A model generated the notes under the pieces. It ran no database searches and was not told the DNA's origin. It saw only the letters and a program-made list of their open reading frames with translations. 38,087 bases of DNA from Alteromonadaceae bacterium (GTDB taxonomy: Bacteria > Pseudomonadota > Gammaproteobacteria > Enterobacterales > Alteromonadaceae), in contig JALUXV010000486.1 of NCBI GenBank assembly GCA_027013165.1, positions 1-38,087 of the forward strand, in the 5' to 3' direction. Every line of letters begins with the position of its first letter. Positions within the stretch are counted from its first letter, which is position 1. Positions 20,783 through 28,181 of the stretch are shown here, in pieces. The position numbers were made by a program, and so were the translations under genes.

Positions 20783-21817
20783 ATGGGCAAATCCGTCCAA
20801 AAAATAACTGATAAGGTGAGTCTTATTGCATCCGCCGACACCTGGATTGAAGGGGACGCAATTCAACAACTCACCAAAACATCAGAGCTTATTGGCATGC
20901 AGCGTGTTGCTGGCATGCCTGACTTGCACCCCGGTAGAGGCTATCCCATTGGGGCTGCATTTTTTTCTAAAAATACTATTTACCCCGCATTGGTGGGGAA
21001 TGACATTGGTTGCGGTATGTCTTTGTGGCAAACCACTGTGAAGTCGTCAAAAGTTAATCTAGACAAAATGGTAAAAAGGCTCGCTGATGTAGAGTCTCCT
21101 CTTGATGAAAGCTGGAGCGATTACGTTAATGAGCAAAAAGCACGCCGTCAGATAAATATTGATAGCTTTGATAAAGCACTTGGCACCATTGGAGGTGGAA
21201 ATCATTTCGCCGAATTCCAAGCCATTGACGAAGTATACAACCAGAGCGCAGTTAACGAGCCTGGGTTGCTTAAAGATGCTTTACAGCTGCTAGTACACTC
21301 TGGATCCCGAGGTTATGGCCAGAGCATACTCGTTGATCATATCTCAACCTTTAATCACCATGGTTTGCAGGTTGAAAGTGACGAGTTCACTAATTACATG
21401 CAAAAGCATGATGAAGCATTGCGATGGGCAGAGCTTAACCGAGAGCTCATTGCACTGAGGTTTTTGAAAGCTATACGGGCCACAGGAAAATGTGCACTGG
21501 ATGTTAACCACAATTTGATATGTCACAAACAGATTGATGGCATTGATGGTTGGTTACATAGAAAAGGCGCAACACCCAGTGACAAGGGCTGTGTGGTGAT
21601 TCCTGGGTCGCGTGGTGATTACAGTTATCTGGTACAGCCAATAGATAGCGTTGAGAATTCAACCAGTTTGTATTCTTTAGCCCATGGCGCAGGAAGAAAA
21701 TGGAAACGTGGAGATTGTCAAAGCCGTTTGAGTCATAAATTCAAGCGAGAGGATCTAACCCGTACATCACTTGGCAGCCGAGTGATTTGTGGAAACAAAG
21801 ATCTTTTGTATGAATGA
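20783..21817 (+). CDS. rtcB2: RtcB2-type RNA ligase, reading frame stopped at an internal UGA before the conserved C-terminus
   Basis: RtcB enzymes join RNA 2',3'-cyclic phosphate or 3'-phosphate ends to 5'-OH ends using GTP and Mn2+. The RtcB2 branch, paired with PrfH, is known to mend 16S rRNA cut in the decoding centre. This frame gives 344 residues with the expected metal and catalytic residues: Asp74 and Cys77 (GNDIGCGM), His141, His172 (VHSGSRGYG), His243 (DVNHN) and the guanylylated His301 (LAHGAGRKW). It stops after LLYE. The family normally continues for about 40 residues to a C-terminal Lys that contacts the guanine nucleotide, and that segment is intact in the +1 frame (21816-21944). 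Either a +1 frameshift is used, or the gene is split or freshly mutated. AAGGA lies 9 nt before the ATG. Confidence 0.88.
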   Translation: MGKSVQKITDKVSLIASADTWIEGDAIQQLTKTSELIGMQRVAGMPDLHPGRGYPIGAAFFSKNTIYPALVGNDIGCGMSLWQTTVKSSKVNLDKMVKRLADVESPLDESWSDYVNEQKARRQINIDSFDKALGTIGGGNHFAEFQAIDEVYNQSAVNEPGLLKDALQLLVHSGSRGYGQSILVDHISTFNHHGLQVESDEFTNYMQKHDEALRWAELNRELIALRFLKAIRATGKCALDVNHNLICHKQIDGIDGWLHRKGATPSDKGCVVIPGSRGDYSYLVQPIDSVENSTSLYSLAHGAGRKWKRGDCQSRLSHKFKREDLTRTSLGSRVICGNKDLLYE

Positions 21818-21944
21818 AGTACCTCAGGCATATAAGAAGTGCGCAACCATTATCTCAGATTTAGTGGATGCTGGGTTTGTTGAAGTTTTAGCGCGATTAA
21901 AACCCGTGTTGACTTTCAAAACTCATGGAGGGTGTTCGTCATGA
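21810..21944 (+). CDS. C-terminal segment of RtcB2 in the +1 frame
   Basis: Read from an ATG at 21810 this frame gives 44 codons ending in TGA at 21942-21944. From GAA at 21816 onward it reads EVPQAYKK, then LVDAGF and ARLKPVLTFKT. This is the usual RtcB2 ending (E-AP-AYK ... LRPLxTYK) that should follow LLYE directly. Joining LLYE to EVPQAY requires skipping only the T at 21815 of the in-frame UGA. No further frameshift or stop occurs in the segment, and its stop overlaps the prfH ATG as ATGA. It may be made by +1 frameshifting to a product of about 386 residues, by reinitiation as a separate 44-aa piece, or not at all. ATG 21810 lies 8 bp inside the rtcB stop. Confidence 0.55.
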   Translation: MNEVPQAYKKCATIISDLVDAGFVEVLARLKPVLTFKTHGGCSS

Positions 21945-22588
21945 TTTTACTCCAGTTATCAGCGGGCCAAGGCCCGCTAGAATGTTGCCAGGCGCTAGGC
22001 CATGCGCTAAAGCTCATCGAAAAACAGTGTGCTGAAAACAAGGTTAACCTAGAGCAACTAGAAATAATCTCTACCTCCAAAAAGCACTGCTACAAATCGG
22101 TACTTTTACGGCTTGGTACTTCACCACATGGAAATGCTGCGTACGAAAGGGAAGCCAAGAAACTAGCGCAAAGTTGGAGTGGAACGATGCTTTGGGTGTG
22201 CGAGAGTAATTTAAGACCAAAACACAAACGCAAAAACTGGTTTTTCAGTGGGCGCGTTTTTGAGGTACACGAACCTGAATTTGGTCGTGAGGTTTCTTTC
22301 AAAACATGCAGAGCGTCTGGCGCTGGCGGTCAGCACGTGAACACTACTGACTCTGCGGTACAAGCTATACACAATGAAACGGGTATTAGTGTAAGAGTGG
22401 AAAGTGAACGAAGCCAACACGCTAATAAGCGCAAAGCATTGGCGTTACTTTATCAAAAGCTGGATGAACTAAGCACCGAGAACCAAAGTGCTAACGACAA
22501 AGCTCGATGGCAGCAACACACAGCCATAGAGCGAGGTAATCCAACTAGGGTATTTCGTGGTTTTAAATTCATAGAAGCACAAGGATAA
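21941..22588 (+). CDS. prfH: Peptide chain release factor homologue PrfH
   Basis: PrfH is a class-I release-factor-like protein of 215 residues that retains the peptidyl-hydrolysis domain, with the universal GGQ at 129-131 in SGAGGQHVN. It lacks most of the normal stop-codon-reading architecture. Established work on RtcB2-PrfH pairs shows that PrfH releases peptides from ribosomes damaged in the decoding centre, so RtcB2 can then repair the 16S rRNA. The start at 21941 (MILLQLSAGQGP) is chosen over a GTG at 21932 because GGAGGG lies 8 nt upstream and the N-terminus then matches PrfH proteins I know. It is coupled to the +1-frame rtcB segment by an ATGA overlap. No terminator is seen after it. 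Confidence 0.93.
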   Translation: MILLQLSAGQGPLECCQALGHALKLIEKQCAENKVNLEQLEIISTSKKHCYKSVLLRLGTSPHGNAAYEREAKKLAQSWSGTMLWVCESNLRPKHKRKNWFFSGRVFEVHEPEFGREVSFKTCRASGAGGQHVNTTDSAVQAIHNETGISVRVESERSQHANKRKALALLYQKLDELSTENQSANDKARWQQHTAIERGNPTRVFRGFKFIEAQG

Positions 22589-22736
22589 GGCTACATGCAG
22601 TGTCACCGCTGTCCGCAGTTTCCTGTGCTAATGCAGAGTACTGCTATAGTGATGTCGCATCTTAATTTTCGCAAAGGTGCTATTAAATTAAGTAAATGAG
22701 AATTACTGGTGACTTTTTAAGCTGCTGTGATGTTTT

Positions 22737-22758
22737 TTCAGACGCCTGTTCGTCTGAA
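22737..22758. repeat. 8-bp inverted repeat before the GH43 gene
   Basis: TTCAGACG (22737-22744) and CGTCTGAA (22751-22758) are perfect reverse complements around a 6-base centre, 25 bp upstream of the GH43 ATG. They lie inside an 11-codon ORF (22730-22765). It could be an operator or a translation-modulating hairpin. Confidence 0.35.
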
Positions 22759-22783
22759 GGTATAACCTAGGATTACGATACTT

Positions 22784-24412
22784 ATGACCACCAGCAGACG
22801 GACCCTCTTAAAGTCAATGGTCGCCGGTGCCACTGCCGCACCATTTTCACTGTTAGCCGCCGGCTCTACTCCATCAGCATGCCACACGCCTCGGCCAGCC
22901 TGGCCACCCGGCGTTGAAGGGCAGCGCAAAGCCGATTTAGGCAACGGTACGTTTTTAAACCCGATTGTAAGCGGCGATCATCCAGACCCCACTATTTTAA
23001 AAGACGGCGACGACTACTACATGACGTTTTCGTCGTTTTACTCCTATCCTGGGCTAATAATCTGGCATTCGAAAGATTTGGTTAACTGGGCCCCAATTGG
23101 CCCAACGCTAACCACATCGCTAGGGGTTATCTGGGCCGTTGATTTATGCAAGCACGATGATCGCTATTTCATTTATATTCCCGCTGACCCAAAAGGCGAA
23201 GGCTGGTCTATTTACGCAATTTGGGCAGATGACATCAAAGGCCCATGGAGTGAGCCGGTCAACCTGCACATCGACGGTTGTATCGATCCGGGTCATATCG
23301 TTGGTGAAGATGGTAAACGCTATCTGTTTGTAAACGGCATTCGCAAAATCAGGCTCACCGACGATGGACTGGCCACCGACGGTGAACTGGAAATGGCTTA
23401 CGACCCCTGGCGCTACCCCAACGATTGGATAGTAGAGAACTTTGCGCCTGAAGGGCCAAAGTTATTCCGACACAAGGATTGGTTTTATCTGGTCACTGCG
23501 GTTGGTGGCACCGCCGGCCCGGTAACAGGCCATATGGTCATTGCGGCGCGTTCAAAGTCAATTCACGGTCCATGGGAGCACTGTCCGCACAACCCGCTGG
23601 TACGCACCCAATCTGAACAAGAACCCTGGTGGTCAAAAGGGCACGCTACGGTGGTGCAAGGCCCAGAGGGTGACTGGTGGATGGTTTATCATGGTTACGA
23701 GAATGGGTTCCGAACACTCGGCCGTCAAACCCTGCTTGAACCTATTGAATGGCGTGATGATGGCTGGTTCTATGCAACCGGAGGTGACTTGTCTAAGCCG
23801 TTACCCAAACCCACAAGAACGGCCCTTTCCTCGTCTGGGTTTGCGTTGTCTGACGACTTCAGCCAAAACAAATTTGGCATTCAGTGGAGTTTTCACAACC
23901 CACGCCCTGAAGAGATGGCTCGGGTACGCTATAGCAACAAGGCGCTGCTATTAGCTGCCCATGGCAGTTCTCCAGCAGACAGCGCTCCACTAACCTGTCC
24001 GATAAGCGATAGAGCTTATGAAGTAGAAATCGCCATGACATTATCGGATAACACAACTACGGAAGCTGGCATTTTATTGTTTTACAATCATAAAGCCTAT
24101 GTGGGTCTGGGTTTTACACAGAATATTCTCAAACTGTATCAGTATTCTGAAGAACTCAAGTGGGCAGGACGTCCAATCGATAATCGGGAGGTGCGCTTTA
24201 AACTCACCAATAACCGTCATGTGGTGACCTATCATTATTCATTTGATAACGGAAAGACCTGGCACCTGCACGGCACCAGAATGGAAGTGTCGGGCATGCA
24301 TCATAACGTATTCGGTGGATTCTTAAGCCTTAAAGTCGCACTTTATTGCACTGGCGAAGGAAGTGTTACTTTACGAGATTTCCAGTATCGAGCGATAGAG
24401 GAAACGCTGTAA
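22784..24412 (+). CDS. GH43 family glycoside hydrolase, Tat-exported
   Basis: The 542-residue protein starts with a twin-arginine signal (SRRTLLKS at 4-11, hydrophobic to about 26), so it is exported folded. A five-bladed GH43 propeller follows, with base Asp68 in DHPDPTILKDGD, pKa-modulating Asp168 in GCIDPGHIV and acid Glu223 in FAPEGPKLF. A beta-sandwich accessory domain occupies about 350-540 (SDDFSQNKFGIQWSF to the end), as in xylosidase/arabinofuranosidase-type members. It probably trims xylo- or arabino-oligosaccharides in the periplasm or at the surface; the substrate is not determined. A modest AGGA lies about 12 nt upstream. The stretch 22780-28050 appears by eye somewhat richer in G+C than the rtcB/prfH genes, which could reflect transfer. 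Confidence 0.9.
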   Translation: MTTSRRTLLKSMVAGATAAPFSLLAAGSTPSACHTPRPAWPPGVEGQRKADLGNGTFLNPIVSGDHPDPTILKDGDDYYMTFSSFYSYPGLIIWHSKDLVNWAPIGPTLTTSLGVIWAVDLCKHDDRYFIYIPADPKGEGWSIYAIWADDIKGPWSEPVNLHIDGCIDPGHIVGEDGKRYLFVNGIRKIRLTDDGLATDGELEMAYDPWRYPNDWIVENFAPEGPKLFRHKDWFYLVTAVGGTAGPVTGHMVIAARSKSIHGPWEHCPHNPLVRTQSEQEPWWSKGHATVVQGPEGDWWMVYHGYENGFRTLGRQTLLEPIEWRDDGWFYATGGDLSKPLPKPTRTALSSSGFALSDDFSQNKFGIQWSFHNPRPEEMARVRYSNKALLLAAHGSSPADSAPLTCPISDRAYEVEIAMTLSDNTTTEAGILLFYNHKAYVGLGFTQNILKLYQYSEELKWAGRPIDNREVRFKLTNNRHVVTYHYSFDNGKTWHLHGTRMEVSGMHHNVFGGFLSLKVALYCTGEGSVTLRDFQYRAIEETL

Positions 24413-24569
24413 ATTAATACGGTGGCGTCACTCCGATCAATAAGAAAAATCCCGCAGCCTGCGTAGAGACAAAACTTTCAAATGCGTAATCACTCACATT
24501 AAACCCACAAATCAGGCTTTGTGAAACATTCCAACACAAGTGAAGCTCGGTGCGGCGAATAGGCCGGTG

Positions 24570-24866
24570 TCAACCACCTGGTTCGTATAGCGATTCGGTG
24601 GCTTGCTTCAACCCTGCATGTGGCAAAAACTGATCGGAAATAGTTAAAATAGCGTGTAAGTTATTAGTCAGTTTTTCCAGGTCAATATCGCCCGGTTTTA
24701 CCGAGGTCTGAAGTAAATGCAGGGCCATGTCAGCTAACAGCAAGCGCTGTTTATCCAGCCATTCCGGACTGTTTTTCACAGCGCCATTTGCCAAATAACC
24801 AGACTCAACAATGTCGTGTAATTTCCAACTGGCTTCAATGATATTTGCGCGATCGGCATCCTTCAT
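24570..24866 (-). CDS. Hypothetical protein, 98 residues
   Basis: This small, soluble, mostly helical protein has no signal peptide or membrane segment. The start at 24866 is chosen because GGAGG lies 6 nt upstream; a longer frame to 24920 would add 18 residues before that site. I do not recognise the family. Recognisable pieces are IIEASWKLHDIVESGYL near the N-terminus and LLLADMALHLLQTS in the middle. It is convergent with GH43 and divergent from the TonB-dependent receptor, so it is probably a single-gene unit. Confidence 0.65.
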   Translation of the reverse strand: MKDADRANIIEASWKLHDIVESGYLANGAVKNSPEWLDKQRLLLADMALHLLQTSVKPGDIDLEKLTNNLHAILTISDQFLPHAGLKQATESLYEPGG

Positions 24867-25378
24867 GTGTCGCCTCCGTGATCTGTTTGTAATAGAGTGA
24901 AGTGTATCAACCCCTTGCAATCAGCACTATTCAGATCGTCCCGATTGCCATACTGTTTCACTCTGTTTTATTACCAACAGCAACAAAAAGCTTGCGGTTA
25001 TACTATTTTTAGCCAAAATCACTGACCATTAGTTATACAAAACATTAACATATTTTGCTTCAAAAACCGTTTAAAGCCTGTTCTCCGCTACCGAATCGCC
25101 CGTCACACTCACCTACCGAAAACCATAAAACACTGATTTACTTAAATATAAACTAATAAATCAAAGAATTGTTTATTTCTTTATCAACAATCGTTAATGA
25201 AATGTTGACTGTAATATTATCATACAATATTATCCTTACCCCAGAATAACAATAAAAACAATTGGCGACGCCTAATACGGGATTGTCGTGAACCTTACTA
25301 CGCGCAACTCAACACGGTATTGATCGGCAGGGTCATTCGTGATGATTGGGCAACCACAAACATTCTTGGAGAAGATAC
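24867..25378 (+). other. Long AT-rich intergenic region before the first TonB-dependent receptor
   Basis: No coding frame is convincing in these 512 bp. The right part carries the receptor promoter (25205-25233) and a 5' leader of about 140 nt. The left part presumably carries the promoter of the 98-aa gene, but no clear match was found. Confidence 0.5.
25205..25233 (+). promoter_or_regulatory. Sigma-70 promoter of the first TonB-dependent receptor
   Basis: TTGACT (25205-25210) and TATTAT (25228-25233) are exactly 17 bp apart, matching 5/6 at each hexamer. AATATTATC occurs twice with a 13-bp period (25213-25221 and 25226-25234), covering spacer and -10, and could be a regulator site. Confidence 0.65.
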
Positions 25379-28051
25379 ATGTTTAAACGTGCACAGGTAG
25401 CCAGTGCTATTTTGGCCGCATTGGCCTCACAGACTCTTTACGCTCAAGACACTAGCAACAATCAACCTACCGAAGACACCATTGAAATAATTGACGTACG
25501 CGGTGTAAAAGCCAGCTTAAACTCCGCGCAAAATATTAAAATGAATGCGTCGAACATCTCAGACCTAATCGTTGCCGAAGACATTGGTAAACTACCCGAC
25601 AACAGCGTGGCTGCAGCTCTGCAGCGGGTCACTGGTATTCAGGTTGCACGTACAAACGGTGAAGTCGCGCAAGTTTTGATTCGCGGTTTACCCGACATAG
25701 TAACAACAATGAATGGCCGCAATATCTTCACAACAACCGGCCGCTCGTTGTCACTGACCGACGTGCCGGCTGATCTGGTTTACTCGGTAGACGTGAAAAA
25801 ATCGATCAGCGCGTCTGATATCGAAGGTGGTATTGCAGGTAGCATCGATATCCAACTGCGTAAGCCGTTTGATTTTGAAGATGGCTTTTCTGCTGCAGGT
25901 GGTTTACGTTATGTGTACAGCGATGAGGCTGAATCTTGGAACCCCATTGGCAGCGTAACACTGAACAACAACTGGGATAACAGCAACGGCCGCTTTGGCG
26001 CCATGTTAAGCGTGTCTCACCAGAGCCGTGATTTTCAGGACCAGGTAAACTTTGTTACGGCCCCGTTTACTTTACCTGATTCGGTGGTAAACAACCCGAA
26101 TTCTGCACCGCTTAATGTGGCTGGCGAGCCTGCACTTGCACCGAATGTTATCGGTGGTTATTTCCGTTACGGTGACCGCACTCGCGACTCCTTTAACGCG
26201 ACATTCCAGTTCGAACCAAACAGCAACAGCACTTATTACCTTGATGTATTTGGGGTGAAATACGAGCAAAACAGCCAGCTTAACTTCTGGGTACCCATCC
26301 CTAGCTGGGGTGGCTGGGGTAATGGTTACGTAGAGTCGTACAAAGAAGGCTCAAATGTGGCGCAATCTGTGGTTCGTCCAGATGCACCGGGTACTGTTAC
26401 CAGTAACCAGTCGTTCTTCAATGAATCAGAAACCTACCAGTTTGCGCTTGGCGGTAAGTGGAATTTCGACAACATTACCGTTAAGTCTGAGCTGGCGTAC
26501 ACCGACACAGAAGCCAACAACAAAGGCTTTATTCTTGATTTAGCGTTTTTTGCCGACACCATTATTTATGACTTCGACAAAAACGGCGCTGGCATCTCTG
26601 ACGTACAAATTCTTGATGCGAGCGGTCAGCCTTATGACATGACCGACCTTAGCCAGTACTCCCTGTGGACTAACTTTGACAGCCTGGGTCATCAGGAAGG
26701 TGATGCCATTGACTGGACACTGGATGCGAACATTGCCCTAGATTCATGGTTCCACTCTGTTGATGTAGGTCTGCGTATTAACGAGCGTTCTGCCTTTAAC
26801 CAGGAAGCCGATACCGGCGGTCGTGGTAACATCTCCGGCCGCAATATACCGCTTACCGAATTCCCGGGTCTGGAAGATTACTCGCCAGCGGGCTACATGA
26901 GCGACGTTACATCATTGAACAATACTCAGTGGTTAACGCCTAACGCGGGGTACTTACTCGCCAATCGTGGTGATATCCGTGAGGCCATGGGCTACTCACG
27001 AGACGACCCGGACTTCCTACCAGCGCGCTATTACGACAACACTGAAAACAACTATGCGATTTACGCACAGGGTAACTTCTCTACAGAAATTGGCGACATG
27101 TTGTTAGACGGTGAAGCTGGTGTACGCGTTGTTAAACTGGAATCTGAACTGAACGGTAACAGCATCACCGATGGCGTAGTTACGCCGATTACGGTAGACA
27201 CCAGTTCAACACAGGTGTTACCGGCGGTAAACATGCGCCTGCAAGTAGTTGATGAAGTGTTCCTTCGTGCAGCCTACGGTAAAACCATTAATCGTCCGAA
27301 CTTTGCTGACCTGAACCCAAGTGCAACCTACTTCCTGCCTTCTGAAACGGGCACGCTGGGCTACGGCAACGGCGGTAACCCAGAGCTGAATGCAGTAGAG
27401 TCGCAAAACTACGACCTTGCAGCAGAATGGTACTTTGGTGAAGCCAGTTCATTAACAGCAACCGTGTTCTACCGCGATATTGACGGATATGTTAAGTACG
27501 TAGCGATCCCTGAAACCATCAATGGCAACGAGTTCTCGATTACCCGCCCGGTAAACAGTGGCGCCGGTTCCCTTGAAGGGATTGAGCTGGCCTATACCCA
27601 GTTCTTCGAAAACCTGCCTGACATGCTGGACGGCCTAGGTATCCAATTGAATACCACGTTAATGGATCACGAAGCCGAAAACGCTGATGGGGTTATGGAG
27701 CCGCTGCCTAACGTATCAGACAAGTCTTACAACGCCATCCTGATGTATGAGCGTGAAGGCCTAAACGTGCGTCTGGCTTACAACTGGCGTAGCGAATGGT
27801 ACGGCAGCTTTAATGAAGCTGGCGACCAGCCTGGTAGCTCAGTCATTCACGAAGCAATCAGCTCACTGGATTTCTCGGTGAACTACGACGTAAATGAAAA
27901 TCTGACTATCAGCTTCGACGGCACCAACCTTGCCGATGACGTCGCTAACGATTACTTCGGCGGTGACTCTGCGGCCGACGCCCGTTTGTATCCACGCGAT
28001 ACCTACATTCGCGACCGTACCTTCTCACTGGGTGTGCGTTACAGAATGTAA
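25379..28051 (+). CDS. TonB-dependent outer-membrane receptor, 890 residues
   Basis: The protein imports a ligand across the outer membrane using TonB-ExbB-ExbD energy. It has a signal peptide (1 to about 22, ending LYA) and a TonB-box-like IEIIDVRG. The plug domain has IGKLPDNSVAAALQRVTGIQV and VLIRGLP, and a 22-strand barrel ends in the canonical aromatic strand RTFSLGVRYRM. Its size and plug wording match the large carbohydrate-related TonB receptors of marine Alteromonadales and xanthomonads. GH43 upstream suggests an oligosaccharide ligand, but that is inference. The ATG at 25379 has GGAG about 8 nt upstream; a TTG at 25346 is in frame but would put residues before the signal peptide. 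Confidence 0.95.
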   Translation: MFKRAQVASAILAALASQTLYAQDTSNNQPTEDTIEIIDVRGVKASLNSAQNIKMNASNISDLIVAEDIGKLPDNSVAAALQRVTGIQVARTNGEVAQVLIRGLPDIVTTMNGRNIFTTTGRSLSLTDVPADLVYSVDVKKSISASDIEGGIAGSIDIQLRKPFDFEDGFSAAGGLRYVYSDEAESWNPIGSVTLNNNWDNSNGRFGAMLSVSHQSRDFQDQVNFVTAPFTLPDSVVNNPNSAPLNVAGEPALAPNVIGGYFRYGDRTRDSFNATFQFEPNSNSTYYLDVFGVKYEQNSQLNFWVPIPSWGGWGNGYVESYKEGSNVAQSVVRPDAPGTVTSNQSFFNESETYQFALGGKWNFDNITVKSELAYTDTEANNKGFILDLAFFADTIIYDFDKNGAGISDVQILDASGQPYDMTDLSQYSLWTNFDSLGHQEGDAIDWTLDANIALDSWFHSVDVGLRINERSAFNQEADTGGRGNISGRNIPLTEFPGLEDYSPAGYMSDVTSLNNTQWLTPNAGYLLANRGDIREAMGYSRDDPDFLPARYYDNTENNYAIYAQGNFSTEIGDMLLDGEAGVRVVKLESELNGNSITDGVVTPITVDTSSTQVLPAVNMRLQVVDEVFLRAAYGKTINRPNFADLNPSATYFLPSETGTLGYGNGGNPELNAVESQNYDLAAEWYFGEASSLTATVFYRDIDGYVKYVAIPETINGNEFSITRPVNSGAGSLEGIELAYTQFFENLPDMLDGLGIQLNTTLMDHEAENADGVMEPLPNVSDKSYNAILMYEREGLNVRLAYNWRSEWYGSFNEAGDQPGSSVIHEAISSLDFSVNYDVNENLTISFDGTNLADDVANDYFGGDSAADARLYPRDTYIRDRTFSLGVRYRM

Positions 28052-28073
28052 TTTCTGCTTTATACAAAGCATT

Positions 28074-28106
28074 AAGAAACCCGCCTCTTGGCGGGTTTCT
28101 TGTTTT
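28074..28106 (+). terminator. Rho-independent terminator of the first TonB-dependent receptor
   Basis: AAGAAACCCGCC-tctt-GGCGGGTTTCTT is a perfect 12-bp stem followed by GTTTT, starting 22 bp after the stop codon. Confidence 0.95.
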
Positions 28107-28181
28107 AGGGTTTTAAATCAAACGTCAGGCCAGCTCATTTTGGCAATTTAGCTTTGCGGCGCAAAGTGCAAAAATAACCAC

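Noticed and set aside
22730-22765. Eleven-codon ORF just before the GH43 gene as a leader peptide
   Set aside because: No ribosome site and no codon bias; it merely spans the inverted repeat at 22737-22758.
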